64,000 nt of DNA from Roseovarius litoreus (GTDB taxonomy: Bacteria > Pseudomonadota > Alphaproteobacteria > Rhodobacterales > Rhodobacteraceae). The position numbers and the translations under genes were made by a program. Each line of letters begins with the position of its first letter. Within the stretch, counting starts at the first letter, position 1. The stretch lies in assembly GCF_900142765.1 (NCBI RefSeq), contig NZ_FRCB01000002.1, positions 62,001 to 126,000 on the forward strand. The letters are read 5' to 3'. The notes below the pieces were generated by a model. It was given only the letters and a program-made list of their open reading frames with translations. It was not told the origin of the DNA and did not search any database. Shown piece by piece: positions 8,562 through 16,763 of the stretch.

Positions 8562-9020
8562 ATGGATCGATTGGATATGCGCATTCTTTCCATTCTTCAG
8601 AGAGACGGGCAAATCTCGATGGCGCGCCTCTCCGAACAGGTTGGATTGTCGCTCTCAGCCTGTCACAGGCGGGTCAAGATGCTTGAGGCCGATGGAAAGA
8701 TCTCGCACTATGCTGCGCGCCTCAACCGCAAGCTCGTGGGGTTGGAAATTCAGGTCTTTATCGAGGCAAAGCTGGTCGGTCAGCGACGTGAGGACATTCA
8801 GGCGTTTGAGGAGGCCATTCATGAAATGCCAGAGGTTCTTGAATGTCATCTGATTTCGGGCGAGTTCGACTACCTTATCCGGGTAGCGGCTCGCAATACA
8901 GAAGACTACGAGAAGTTGTATCGTGACAGGCTGACACTGATCCCCTCAGTGGCTCAGATGAAGACATTGCTTTGCCTGTCGACGGTAAAAGAATTCCGGG
9001 GCTTCCACCTCGCAGAGTGA
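8562..9020 (+). CDS. Lrp/AsnC-family transcriptional regulator
   Basis: Protein of 152 aa. An N-terminal helix-turn-helix (MDRLDMRILSILQRDGQIS, recognition part SLSACHRRVKML) is followed by the AsnC ligand-binding domain (HEMPEVLECHLISGEFDYLI). The start at 8562 gives the normal family N-terminus; ATG at 8538 would add eight residues. It is divergent from uspA and the alanine symporter, so control of amino-acid uptake, with an amino acid as effector, is likely. Confidence 0.88.
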   Translation: MDRLDMRILSILQRDGQISMARLSEQVGLSLSACHRRVKMLEADGKISHYAARLNRKLVGLEIQVFIEAKLVGQRREDIQAFEEAIHEMPEVLECHLISGEFDYLIRVAARNTEDYEKLYRDRLTLIPSVAQMKTLLCLSTVKEFRGFHLAE

Positions 9021-9366
9021 TCATTGAGAGCGCTTGTTGATCCAGAGCAAGACCAAGCGGCCGGTACCGTTCGAACTCACAGGAAATGTTCGTGAAACCG
9101 TCTTGTCCCGGGTCAGGTGACCAGAGAATTTTTCCCTCTTCGCAGTCCAACCTTTGATCGGCCCCACAGATTGAAGCGAAAGATCCTTTGTACTCCGCTA
9201 TCGGCCCGCTAATGATCCCAAAGACCCTCCCTATCGCAATGCTGGTCTAACGGCAGAGACTTGAGTTGAGCGACTGTAAATGCATATGATTTTGCCATGA
9301 AAATATCCTCCGTGGTGTAAACGTTCTGGCTTGGCACTGCCCGGTTCGTTCTGAGCTGCTATTTTG

Positions 9367-9388
9367 GTTTAAAATATTGATTTTAAAC
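9367..9388. promoter_or_regulatory. AT-rich perfect inverted repeat
   Basis: GTTTAAAA and TTTTAAAC flank a 6-bp spacer. It lies in the 520-bp gap between the lrp-type gene and the repeat cluster at 9440. The rest of the gap (9021-9439) holds no gene that I can support. The site could be an operator or promoter of a lost gene. Confidence 0.3.
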
Positions 9389-9439
9389 GAATATAAAATC
9401 CACCGTCACCCCTTGAGAACCTATGACACAAGAAAAATA

Positions 9440-9473
9440 CCCCCCGGCAGGAGTATTTGGGGAACGATGAAAG
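9440..9473 (+). repeat. GGAGTATTT-type intergenic repeat
   Basis: CCCCCCGGCAGGAGTATTTG followed by an element ending GATGAAAG. It shares the CCGGC(A/G)GG and TATTT pattern with the commoner GGGATATTT repeat but has a different right half (GATGAA in place of GCCAGAAGAA). Confidence 0.45.
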
Positions 9474-9489
9474 ACGCGCCGCGCGCGCG

Positions 9490-9535
9490 TTTCTTCTGGC
9501 CGGAAATATCCCGGGGGTTTGGGGGCAGAGCCCCC
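9490..9535 (-). repeat. GGGATATTT/GCCAGAAGAA dispersed repeat with hairpin
   Basis: On the minus strand a GGGGGC-TCT-GCCCCC hairpin is followed by GGGATATTTCCGGCCAGAAG. It lies 9 bp after the stop codon of the ABC permease gene on the same strand. The hairpin may act as a terminator or 3' stabiliser for that operon. Confidence 0.6.
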
Positions 9536-9544
9536 AATGCCACG

Positions 9545-10351
9545 TTAGCGGATGATGTTGACCCGGAGCTTGAGTCGTCGCCGCGCTTCTTTGGGGAGAT
9601 GCCGGTTCAGACGGCTATTGATCAGGCCGAACAGGCCGAGGATAACCAGGGTAAGCAGGATGAAGTAGCCGGCGAGGATCGGGTAGGGCACGAAGGGGTT
9701 GAACGTCTTGTCCGCGAAGTAATTGGCGTAATAAAGCGCGTCGCCGCGTTGCTGCCAGGCGGGAAAACCCGAGAAGAAGACCAGTGTCGTGGCGTGAAAG
9801 AGAAAGATCGCCTCGTTGGTATAGGCGGGCCAGGCAAGGCGCAGCATGGTAGGCCAGATGATCCGACGAAAGCGCGCCCAGCCGGAAAAGCCATAGGCGT
9901 CGGCGGCGTCCACATCGCCTTTGGGGATTGAGCGCAGCGCGCCGTAAAAGATCTCGCCGGAATAGGCGGCGGTGTTGAAAAACAGCACGATCAGCGCGCC
10001 GGCCCAGGCCGAGGTGAAAGGATCGAAGATCGGGCTCACGGATTTGAGCGACAGAAACGCGAAATAGGCAAAGAAGAACTGGATGAAGAGTGGCGAGCCA
10101 CGGAAGATGAAGATGAACCATGTGCTGGCGACACGTATTGCGCGGTTGCGCGCGCCCTTGCCGATTGCCAGCGCGGTTGCCAGAAAGAACCCCGCAAGCA
10201 GCGCCAGCGTGCCGAAATAGATGTTCCACAACAGGCCCGAGCCGATCAGGGTGACTTGCTCGCAAAGGGTGAAGTCTTCGCGGGGCAGCAGACGTTCGCC
10301 GATGCCGAGGCTGCGCAGGCCGTAATCCTGAATGGTCTGCCAGCAGCTCAT
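9545..10351 (-). CDS. Polar amino-acid ABC transporter permease (second subunit)
   Basis: Protein of 268 aa with about five membrane helices and the EAA-type coupling loop (DVDAADAYGFSGWARFRRIIWPTMLRLAWP). It belongs to the HisM/octopine permease class. The start at 10351 overlaps the stop of the preceding permease gene by 4 bp. It forms the membrane channel with that permease, fed by the binding protein and powered by the ATPase of the same operon. The substrate is probably a basic or opine-like amino acid, inferred from family only. Confidence 0.87.
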   Translation of the reverse strand: MSCWQTIQDYGLRSLGIGERLLPREDFTLCEQVTLIGSGLLWNIYFGTLALLAGFFLATALAIGKGARNRAIRVASTWFIFIFRGSPLFIQFFFAYFAFLSLKSVSPIFDPFTSAWAGALIVLFFNTAAYSGEIFYGALRSIPKGDVDAADAYGFSGWARFRRIIWPTMLRLAWPAYTNEAIFLFHATTLVFFSGFPAWQQRGDALYYANYFADKTFNPFVPYPILAGYFILLTLVILGLFGLINSRLNRHLPKEARRRLKLRVNIIR

Positions 10352-11232
10352 GCGGCGGCCTTTCGCTGCGCGTCGCCGCCGGTGGTGGCCTGCCCATGGG
10401 TCAGTTTCTGCATGAGGCGTTCGAGAAACACCTCGGAAATCCGGGTAAAGCCGAGATAGAACACCAGAAGTGCAAGGAAATACCAAACGCGCCAGTCGCC
10501 ATGCGGATAGTCGGTGAAGCGCGGATTGGCCGTGCCGCCCAGTTCGCGCGCCCAGTAGACGATATCCTCGATTCCCAGAAGGAAAAGCAGCGGCGTTGCC
10601 TTGATCAGCACCATCCAAAGGTTGCCCAGACCGGGAAGTGCATAGACCCACATCTGCGGCACCAGGATACGCCAGAAGATCTGGCGGCGCGTCATCCCGT
10701 AGGCTGCGGCGGTTTCAAGCTGGGCCTGGGGCACGGCGCGCATGGCGCCGTAGAGCACATTGGCCGCGAAGGCGCCGAACACGATAGCAAAGGTCAGCAC
10801 GGCGAGCGAGAAACCGTATATTTCATGGATCCATTGCGGTGCATTGCCGAGCGGCAGCTTGGCCTGGGTGCAGACCACGAAATCACTGCCCTGTCGGATC
10901 GGCTGATCCCAATCGGGGCAGAGCAATTGGTGGCGCATCCATTCGAAGCCCTGATCCAGTGCGATCACGAAGAACATGAAGAAGGCGATGTCGGGCACGC
11001 CGCGCACGATGGCGATATAGCCCTTGCCCAGCCAGCTGACCGGCCAGATCCGCGACCGTGCCGCCGCGGCTCCGCCGAAGCCGAACAGCAGCGCCGTGGG
11101 TGCGGTGATCGCCAGCAGCAAAAGCACAACCCCGAAGGAGATATAGAACTGCATGTGCTTGCCGGTCGTGAGGTAGCACGACAGCCATGTGAGCCCTGAC
11201 AGCGTTTGGGGGTCTGTGCAGTAGGAAAACAT
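10348..11232 (-). CDS. Polar amino-acid ABC transporter permease (first subunit)
   Basis: Protein of 294 aa, HisQ/octopine-type permease. It has an N-terminal helix, a periplasmic insert with Cys residues (LLCPDWDQ and VVCTQ), and the coupling loop (QLETAAAYGMTRRQIFWRILVPQM). It lies 83 bp after the binding-protein gene and overlaps the next permease gene. The roughly 50-residue insert between helices is longer than in HisQ and seems characteristic of this subgroup. Confidence 0.87.
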   Translation of the reverse strand: MFSYCTDPQTLSGLTWLSCYLTTGKHMQFYISFGVVLLLLAITAPTALLFGFGGAAAARSRIWPVSWLGKGYIAIVRGVPDIAFFMFFVIALDQGFEWMRHQLLCPDWDQPIRQGSDFVVCTQAKLPLGNAPQWIHEIYGFSLAVLTFAIVFGAFAANVLYGAMRAVPQAQLETAAAYGMTRRQIFWRILVPQMWVYALPGLGNLWMVLIKATPLLFLLGIEDIVYWARELGGTANPRFTDYPHGDWRVWYFLALLVFYLGFTRISEVFLERLMQKLTHGQATTGGDAQRKAAA

Positions 11233-11315
11233 GCCGGTGCATCCTGCAGGGGTCGGCCCCGGTCTGAGGAGCGGGACGAGGGAGGGCCGGGTGCTATGCC
11301 CGGCCCATCAGAGGA

Positions 11316-12032
11316 TCAGAACGTCGAGGAGACGTCCCATTTGGTGATCAATTCGTTCAGGCTTCCATCGTCCTTCATCGACTGGATGGCGGCATCGAAC
11401 GTGTCGCGCAATTCGGCATCCGATTCCCGGATGCCCATGCCGACGCCACCGCCAAGGGGCACATCGGGGCCGACGATCATCAGCTCGGCGTCTTCCTCGG
11501 CGATGGGTGTGAGGAACGACTTGTCGGCCAGAACCGCGTCCGCCTCGCCGTTGCGCACGGCGGCGATGGTTTCCTCGGGCGTGGCGAATTCGACCAGCGT
11601 GGCGCCCTGCTCGGCGATATAGGCGGCCTGGATCGTGCCGGATTGCGCGGCGATCACACCGCCTGTCAGGTCGACATCTTCCGACATTGCCAGATAGGCC
11701 GAGGGATCGGGCGGCGTGTAGTTCTGGGTGAAGTCGATGACCTGATCACGCTCGTCGGTGATCGACATGCCGGCGATGATCGCATCGTAGTTGCCCGAGA
11801 CGAGGTTGGGAATGATGCTGTCCCAATCATTTGTGACCCATTCGCAGGTCAGCTGGGCGCGCACGCACAGCTCGTCCCCCAACTCGCGCTCGAAGCCGTC
11901 AACCTGTCCCGCGTCATTGAGAAAGTTCCACGGAGGATAGGCGCCCTCGGTGCCGAGGCGAACGACGTCCTGAGCCATCGCGAGATTGGCCGAAAAGGCC
12001 AGTGCTGCAGTGGAAAGGATGATTTTTTTCAT
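11316..12032 (-). CDS. Periplasmic amino-acid-binding protein (family 3)
   Basis: Protein of 238 aa. The signal peptide is cleaved near AMAQ (residue 21). The mature start (VVRLGTEGAYPPWNF) and the pattern GFERELGDELC, then NYDAIIAGMSITDERDQVIDF, are typical of lysine/arginine/ornithine- and histidine-binding proteins. It delivers substrate to the two permeases encoded downstream. The gene lies 25 bp after the ATPase gene. Confidence 0.9.
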   Translation of the reverse strand: MKKIILSTAALAFSANLAMAQDVVRLGTEGAYPPWNFLNDAGQVDGFERELGDELCVRAQLTCEWVTNDWDSIIPNLVSGNYDAIIAGMSITDERDQVIDFTQNYTPPDPSAYLAMSEDVDLTGGVIAAQSGTIQAAYIAEQGATLVEFATPEETIAAVRNGEADAVLADKSFLTPIAEEDAELMIVGPDVPLGGGVGMGIRESDAELRDTFDAAIQSMKDDGSLNELITKWDVSSTF

Positions 12033-12057
12033 ATGGTTACTCCCGTTTCTTGATGTT

Positions 12058-12864
12058 TTACGCGGCCATTGTCGAGTTGAGAAACTGCCGCAGGCGTTCG
12101 GATTTTGGGGCCTTGAACAGGATATCGGGCGCGCCTTCTTCCTCGATCAGGCCTTGATGTAAAAAGACAACGTGATCAGACACATCCGCCGCCATCTTCA
12201 TGTCATGGGTGACGATCATCATGGTCCGGCCTTCCGAGGCCAGATCCTTGATGACGCGAACCACTTCCTGTTCGAGTTCCGGATCGAGCGCGCTGGTGGG
12301 TTCGTCGAAGAGCAGCGCCTCGGGCTCCATGCAGAGCGCGCGGGCGATCGCGGCGCGCTGTTGCTGGCCGCCCGATAGCTGCGCCGGGTAGGCGTCGCAT
12401 TTGTCGCTGATGCCCACCTTGTCGAGATAGGCGCGCGCGGCCTGTTCGACTTCGGCGCGGTCACGGCCCAGCACGGTCACCGGGGCTTCCATCACGTTCT
12501 GCAGGATCGTCATATGCGCCCAGAGATTGAACTGCTGAAAGACCATCGACAGGTTCGTGCGGATGCGAAGAACCTGATTGAAATCAGCAGGATGGCGATC
12601 AAGGCCCTGACCCGCCCACTTGACCGGTTCGCCCTTGAACAGGATATCGCCCTGCTGGCTGTCCTCGAGCAGGTTTGCACAGCGCAGGATGGTGGATTTC
12701 CCGGACCCCGAAGATCCGATCAGCGAGACAACGTCGCCGCGGTGGGCGGTGATATCAACGCCCTTGATCACTTCAAGCGCCCCGTAGGCCTTGTGAAGGT
12801 TGCGGATTTCTATGACAGGCGTGTCTTTGGTCAAATGCTGGGTCCGTCGTTTGGGCCGCGTCAT
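12058..12864 (-). CDS. Amino-acid ABC transporter ATP-binding protein (HisP type)
   Basis: Protein of 268 aa with Walker A (GSSGSGKST), Q-loop (VFQQFNLW), signature (LSGGQQQR), Walker B (LLFDEPTSALD) and switch His (VTHD). It is the first gene of a four-gene operon (ATPase, binding protein, two permeases), all on the minus strand. The start at 12864 is chosen because the family domain begins about 20 residues later; ATG at 12891 is also possible and neither has a strong ribosome site. Confidence 0.88.
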   Translation of the reverse strand: MTRPKRRTQHLTKDTPVIEIRNLHKAYGALEVIKGVDITAHRGDVVSLIGSSGSGKSTILRCANLLEDSQQGDILFKGEPVKWAGQGLDRHPADFNQVLRIRTNLSMVFQQFNLWAHMTILQNVMEAPVTVLGRDRAEVEQAARAYLDKVGISDKCDAYPAQLSGGQQQRAAIARALCMEPEALLFDEPTSALDPELEQEVVRVIKDLASEGRTMMIVTHDMKMAADVSDHVVFLHQGLIEEEGAPDILFKAPKSERLRQFLNSTMAA

Positions 12865-12892
12865 TCCGAAAGTAGAAAGAAAAAACTGCATG

Positions 12893-12905
12893 TTGCAACT
12901 TGCAA
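12893..12905. promoter_or_regulatory. Pair of TTGCAA palindromes before the ABC operon
   Basis: Two copies of the self-complementary hexamer TTGCAA start 7 bp apart (12893 and 12900), within 45 bp of the operon's first start codon. A regulator site or part of the leader is possible, but the hexamers are short. Confidence 0.25.
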
Positions 12906-12996
12906 AACGAAAGATATGCCCGATTGGGCACCGTTTTGACGTTGGGTCATGCCGCTTCGGGCGGTGACGGCGTGCGATTGGGCGGGATGAGGACGG

Positions 12997-13028
12997 TTCG
13001 TACGAACATGCAGGCGATTTCGTACGAG
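12997..13028. promoter_or_regulatory. Two TTCGTACGA palindromes spaced 22 bp
   Basis: A perfect 10-bp palindrome TTCGTACGAA (12997-13006) and a nearly identical TTCGTACGAG (13019-13028) have centres 22 bp apart, two helical turns. They lie about 130-165 bp upstream of the amino-acid ABC operon. This is the geometry of a dimer-pair operator. The rest of the gap (12906-13122) shows no gene. Confidence 0.45.
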
Positions 13029-13122
13029 TCCGCAATTCGCCTTTGGGCCGATCCGATCGCCACGGCGCACGGGTCATCTGCTGCCACCGTCCGGGGGCGG
13101 TTCGGCATGGCCGAGGCTGTGA

Positions 13123-13563
13123 TCAGGGGCGCTGATCCACCCGGCGGCGGGCCAGGGCGCTGTCGCGGTCGTTCACACCCAAGAGGTTGGCCACGAGCCG
13201 CACGAGGGCGTCTTCGTCCTGATCGCGCGCTCCGTCGGCCAGAGCGACTTCCCACAGCGCCTCGATCACGCCGACACGCTCGTCATAGGGCACGGCGTCC
13301 TTGATGGCGCGGGTGAAGCGCACGGTGTCCGGCGCTTCGGATTCCAGTTGCTCGGCTTCGGCGCGCAGGGCGGCGGCGGCGGATTTGTCCAGATGATACC
13401 GGGCCGAGATGATCCGGTCGATGCGGATGATCTCGGAGGCGGCGTAATGGCTGTCGGACCGCGCCAGACGCACCAGAAGGGCGGTCAGGGCGCGGCGCGC
13501 GTCGGCGTCGTCAAGCGGTTCGGGTTCGGGCTGGACGAGCTTTTTGAGAAGATCTGCGAACAT
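13123..13563 (-). CDS. TerB-family protein (paralog 1)
   Basis: Protein of 146 aa, all helical, with the TerB-like pattern: ALTALLVRLARSDSHY, a basic Asp-rich helix (IIRIDRIISARYHL), and an ending with EALWEVALADGARDQDEDALVRLVANLLGV. The acidic blocks could bind a metal ion. It has the same length and the same blocks as the gene at 13602-14042, so they are tandem paralogs. The cellular role is unknown in this lineage; tellurite resistance applies only to the family name. Confidence 0.75.
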   Translation of the reverse strand: MFADLLKKLVQPEPEPLDDADARRALTALLVRLARSDSHYAASEIIRIDRIISARYHLDKSAAAALRAEAEQLESEAPDTVRFTRAIKDAVPYDERVGVIEALWEVALADGARDQDEDALVRLVANLLGVNDRDSALARRRVDQRP

Positions 13564-13601
13564 GGGGGGAATATAGGCTTTCGTGTCGGGGGCGAAAAGG
13601 G

Positions 13602-14042
13602 CTATCGGGTTTCGTCGAGCGCACGGGCGCGGGCGGCGTCGCTGTCGGCCTCGGACAGGCCCAGAGCCTCTTGTGCGGTCTGGATGACGGCGATTTCCTC
13701 GTCCTGGCCGACATCGTCGGACAGAACCACCTCCCACAGGGCCTCGAGCGCGTCGATCCGCGCCTCGTGGGGCACGGCTTCGCGGATGAGATGCGCCAGC
13801 GCCCCGGTATCGGGAAACGCATGTTCCAGCTTTTCGCAGGTGGCGCGCATCTTGGCCGCCTCGATCGGGCCGATCGCGTTGACGCGGGACAGCAAACGGT
13901 CGATGCGGCGGATTTCCTCGAACCGGTAGAGATGATCGGATTTCGCGACGCGGACCATCAGCGCGCCGAGCGCCAGCTTGGCGTCCGGTTCCGGCAGGGG
14001 TTGCGGCTTGGGGGCGAGCAGGGCGGCCAGCAATCGGTTCAA
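13602..14042 (-). CDS. TerB-family protein (paralog 2)
   Basis: Protein of 146 aa. It shares with the downstream paralog LGALMVRVAKSDHLY, IRRIDRLLSRV, LIREAVPHEARIDALEALWEVVL and an acidic DEE/DED end. The genes are 38 bp apart on the same strand and probably co-transcribed, with the DUF1330 gene 4 bp upstream of this one. Tandem duplication followed by divergence is the simplest reading. Confidence 0.75.
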   Translation of the reverse strand: MNRLLAALLAPKPQPLPEPDAKLALGALMVRVAKSDHLYRFEEIRRIDRLLSRVNAIGPIEAAKMRATCEKLEHAFPDTGALAHLIREAVPHEARIDALEALWEVVLSDDVGQDEEIAVIQTAQEALGLSEADSDAARARALDETR

Positions 14043-14046
14043 GATG

Positions 14047-14340
14047 TCACTCCCCGTAGCCCTCGACGATCACCAGATCGCCAGTCGAGACCGGGTCGCG
14101 CAGGGCTTTGGCGGCCTGGTACCCCGGTGAGTCGTAGCAGGCCAATGCGGCGGCATAGCTGGGAAATTCAATCACCACGGTCCGGGCGCGGACCTGCCCC
14201 TCACGGGTTTCGCAGGGGCCGCCACGCACCAGAAAGCGCGCGCCGTATTCTGCGAAGGGCGCGGCATTGGCGGCTTTGTAGGTCTCGTAAGCTTGCGGGT
14301 CGTCCACATCGACATGCGCGACCCAATATCCTTTCGGCAT
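14047..14340 (-). CDS. DUF1330-domain protein
   Basis: Protein of 97 aa with the family's dimeric ferredoxin-like pattern: MPKGYWVAHVDVDDPQAYETY at the start, RFLVRGG in the middle, and VVIEFPSYAAALACYDSPGYQ in the second half. It is probably a small cytoplasmic protein of unknown function. The start at 14340 follows AAAGGG. It begins a three-gene run with the two TerB-like genes. Confidence 0.82.
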   Translation of the reverse strand: MPKGYWVAHVDVDDPQAYETYKAANAAPFAEYGARFLVRGGPCETREGQVRARTVVIEFPSYAAALACYDSPGYQAAKALRDPVSTGDLVIVEGYGE

Positions 14341-14356
14341 GAAAAATCCCTTTTTG

Positions 14357-15085
14357 TCAAAACGCCATGGGCGCAGTTTGATAGAGGATATCGTCCAAGG
14401 CAATCCCGCCCGGATCGTCATTCGTGACGGTGATCGCGGCGATATCGGCCATACCGTCGCCTCGCCGAAAGCCCAGCTCGGTGATGCCGGTTTCCAGCCG
14501 GCGGCGGACCTGTCCGATCAGTGCGCCGTCGCGCCGGTAAAAGGCGAGGGTGAGTGTGCCTTGTGGTTGCGCGGCGCCAAGCGGGGCGGCGTAATCGCTG
14601 TGAATGCGCAGGCCGATGGCGCGCTGGCCGTGATCGAAGAGAAGTGCCACCGATCCTTCGCCGCGCGCGGCGAGCGCGGGAAACCCGGCGGGGCCGAGTG
14701 GAAACAGAGCGTTGGAGCCAAATCCGCGGTGATGCGAAACCGAAAGCGCGGCACCCGGCAGGCCCGCGGCGATCGCAAGCGGCGCTGTCGGGGGACCCTG
14801 CAAGATGTCATGCGGCGCGCCTGTGACCTGCTGGCCTGCAAGCCGTTCGCCCAGCCAAACAAGGCCCTCGCGCATGGGAGCATCCAGCCGGATGCCCGGC
14901 TCGGCGCGGCGCGGAAGGGTCTCGAAATCAAGTTTGGCGTCAAGCTCGACTTCGAGAAGGGCATAAGCCGTGTTTATCAGGGCCGCATCTGCCCGGGCTG
15001 GGCCCGCCAGCGCCAGCATGGCGAGAAAACCGGCAATATTACGCTTGTTTCGGAATGGCCTCAGAACGGACACAATTGCTCCCAA
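14357..15085 (-). CDS. Secreted protein of unknown function
   Basis: Protein of 242 aa. A basic N-terminus and hydrophobic stretch (IAGFLAMLALAGPARA, to about residue 32) form a signal peptide. The mature part is mostly beta-rich and contains several Gly/Asp turns (GDGMADIAAITVTNDDPGG) that suggest an extracellular sandwich fold. I do not recognise a family. It lies 16 bp before the DUF1330 gene on the same strand and diverges from the gene at 15163. Confidence 0.6.
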   Translation of the reverse strand: MGAIVSVLRPFRNKRNIAGFLAMLALAGPARADAALINTAYALLEVELDAKLDFETLPRRAEPGIRLDAPMREGLVWLGERLAGQQVTGAPHDILQGPPTAPLAIAAGLPGAALSVSHHRGFGSNALFPLGPAGFPALAARGEGSVALLFDHGQRAIGLRIHSDYAAPLGAAQPQGTLTLAFYRRDGALIGQVRRRLETGITELGFRRGDGMADIAAITVTNDDPGGIALDDILYQTAPMAF

Positions 15086-15162
15086 GAAATTGCGATATCC
15101 GGGGACAATCTAAACGCGACTGTCACCGGGTGACATGGCATTATAGCTTGCGGAGCGGTTTC

Positions 15163-15744
15163 ATGCAGAATTTTGAGGAGTTCGACTGGCTTACAGGGTC
15201 AGAGGACGAGCACCTTGCCATGGCCTGGCAGGCGAGCCCCGCGCAGCTGCGCGATCTGGCGCGGCGGTATGACTGGTCGATGTATCCCGAAGCTGTCATG
15301 GGATGGGTCATGGCGCAGGCCTGCATTGATCTGGGATCGGCGCTCACGGCGTTCTTCAATGGCGACCCCGAGCGCTTCAACTATATCCCGAAGCGGCAGG
15401 TTTCCAAGGAATATCAGCCTGTTGCGGTCTTGCTGGACAATATCGTGCGCCGGGTGAACAGCGGGTATTACCTGGTGGATCCGGGCCGGGACGTGGCCAG
15501 CCGCAAGACGCTGGCGAAATGGCTGACCTATCAGGAGGCGGATCGGCTGGAGGGGCGGCAGGGCCGTTATGTGCTGGACGAGAAGATTCTGAGCACGCTT
15601 CTGGATGATACGCTGCGGCTTGATCGTGTGACCGAGACCGCCAGCTACAATTCCGATCCGAGCCTGTGGCGCGATCTTTTGAGCCCGGTGATGGATCTTG
15701 GCGTGCCACGCCGATTCTTGCGGTTCAAATCCGGGGATCGGTGA
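15163..15744 (+). CDS. DUF4274-like protein
   Basis: Protein of 193 aa, no signal peptide. The segment LRDLARRYDWSMYPEAVMGW, followed by a CIDLGSALTAFFNGDPE block, resembles the DUF4274 family, which has no known function. The C-terminal half is helical and rich in Asp and Arg. It diverges from the secreted-protein gene. The start at 15163 is the first Met after the divergent promoter gap. Confidence 0.6.
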   Translation: MQNFEEFDWLTGSEDEHLAMAWQASPAQLRDLARRYDWSMYPEAVMGWVMAQACIDLGSALTAFFNGDPERFNYIPKRQVSKEYQPVAVLLDNIVRRVNSGYYLVDPGRDVASRKTLAKWLTYQEADRLEGRQGRYVLDEKILSTLLDDTLRLDRVTETASYNSDPSLWRDLLSPVMDLGVPRRFLRFKSGDR

Positions 15745-15777
15745 GGGGGCGCGTGTCCGCGCGCCCCGGATGAAAGG

Positions 15778-16262
15778 TCAGACAGCCTTGCGCCCTTTGG
15801 CTGGTGAATAACCGAAACGCGCCCGAAAGCTTTTGGTGAACACCACCGGAGAGGTGAAGCCCGACGCCACGGCGATTTCGGTCACGCTGAGATCGGTTTC
15901 GCGCATCAGGCCGCGCGCATGATCCAGACGCAGATCGCGGAAATAGCGGTAGGGCGTTTGATGCAGGTATTTGACGAACAGGCGTTCCATCTGTCGGCGC
16001 GAACAGCCTGCGGCCTCCGCCAGGTCATCCATGCTCACGGGTGTTTCGATATTGGCCTGCATCGCCTTGATCGCGCGCACAAGCAGCGGGTTGCGGCTGT
16101 CGAGTGCATTGCTGATCGAGGCGCGCTGCGGGGCGCGTTGGGCGCGGCGTTGCGTGTGCAGGCACATGTCGGCGACCACATCGGCAAAGCTTCGGCCGTA
16201 ATCGGCTTCGATCCGGTCGAGCATCATGTCGGCCGCACCGACCCCACCGCCGCAGGTGAAAG
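15778..16262 (-). pseudogene. GlxA/AraC-type regulator, N-terminal half deleted
   Basis: What remains (about 160 aa) starts at FTCGGGVGAADMMLDRI, a block normally found some 180 residues into GlxA-type regulators, and continues through a complete AraC DNA-binding domain (MDDLAEAAGCSRRQMERLF and LSVTEIAVASGFTSPVVF). The whole DJ-1/PfpI-like domain is missing. Upstream the sequence runs directly into the truncated ABC ATPase gene. Regulators of this class often control degradation of choline, carnitine or creatine-like amines, which fits the creatinase remnant at 18782. Confidence 0.8.
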
Positions 16263-16763
16263 GCGAAATGCCGAACGCCTGTGGTGGGCTTGACCGCAAA
16301 GAACGCGGCACATTGCGGGATGATGGGCGCCGGAAAGCTGGGCGATGTTGCGGTCCGCGAATTCCAGGATCTGCATCCTGTCCAGCCATTTGCGGGCGCG
16401 GGTGACGCGCTCGGCCTTGGCGACGCCGCGCATCTTGAGGCTGAATTCGACGTTTTCCTGCACCGTCAGGAACGGAAAGAGCGCCAGGCTTTGCCAGACC
16501 ATCGGCGTGTCGCGGTCCCATGTGGCCTTGCCGTTCACGCGCACCCCATCAAGATAGATATTGCCTTGGGTGGGGTCCTCGAGACCGGCCAGCATCCGCA
16601 AGGTCGTGGTCTTGCCGCAGCCTGACGAGCCCATGATCGCCAGAAATTCGCCGCGCCCGATCTCGAAGTCGGCCCGCTCGACGGCGGTGAAGTCGCCGAA
16701 TTTCTTGACCACGCCTTCAAGCTTCACGATGGCGTCGGATTGAATGATGGAACGCATGTTCAT
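16224..16763 (-). pseudogene. Spermidine/putrescine-type ABC ATPase, C-terminal part deleted
   Basis: About 145 residues of a PotA-like ATPase: Walker A (GSSGCGKTT) is intact, and the frame follows the family down to NIAQLSG. Homology ends at about 16330, inside the signature motif, and a foreign 38-residue tail runs to a stop at 16224. Walker B, the switch His and the regulatory domain (over 200 residues) are gone, so it cannot hydrolyse ATP. The gene starts 4 bp inside the permease gene upstream of it. Confidence 0.85.

Noticed and set aside
8875..9150. 91-codon minus-strand frame after the lrp-type gene
   Set aside because: Overlaps the lrp-type gene and has no motif or ribosome site.
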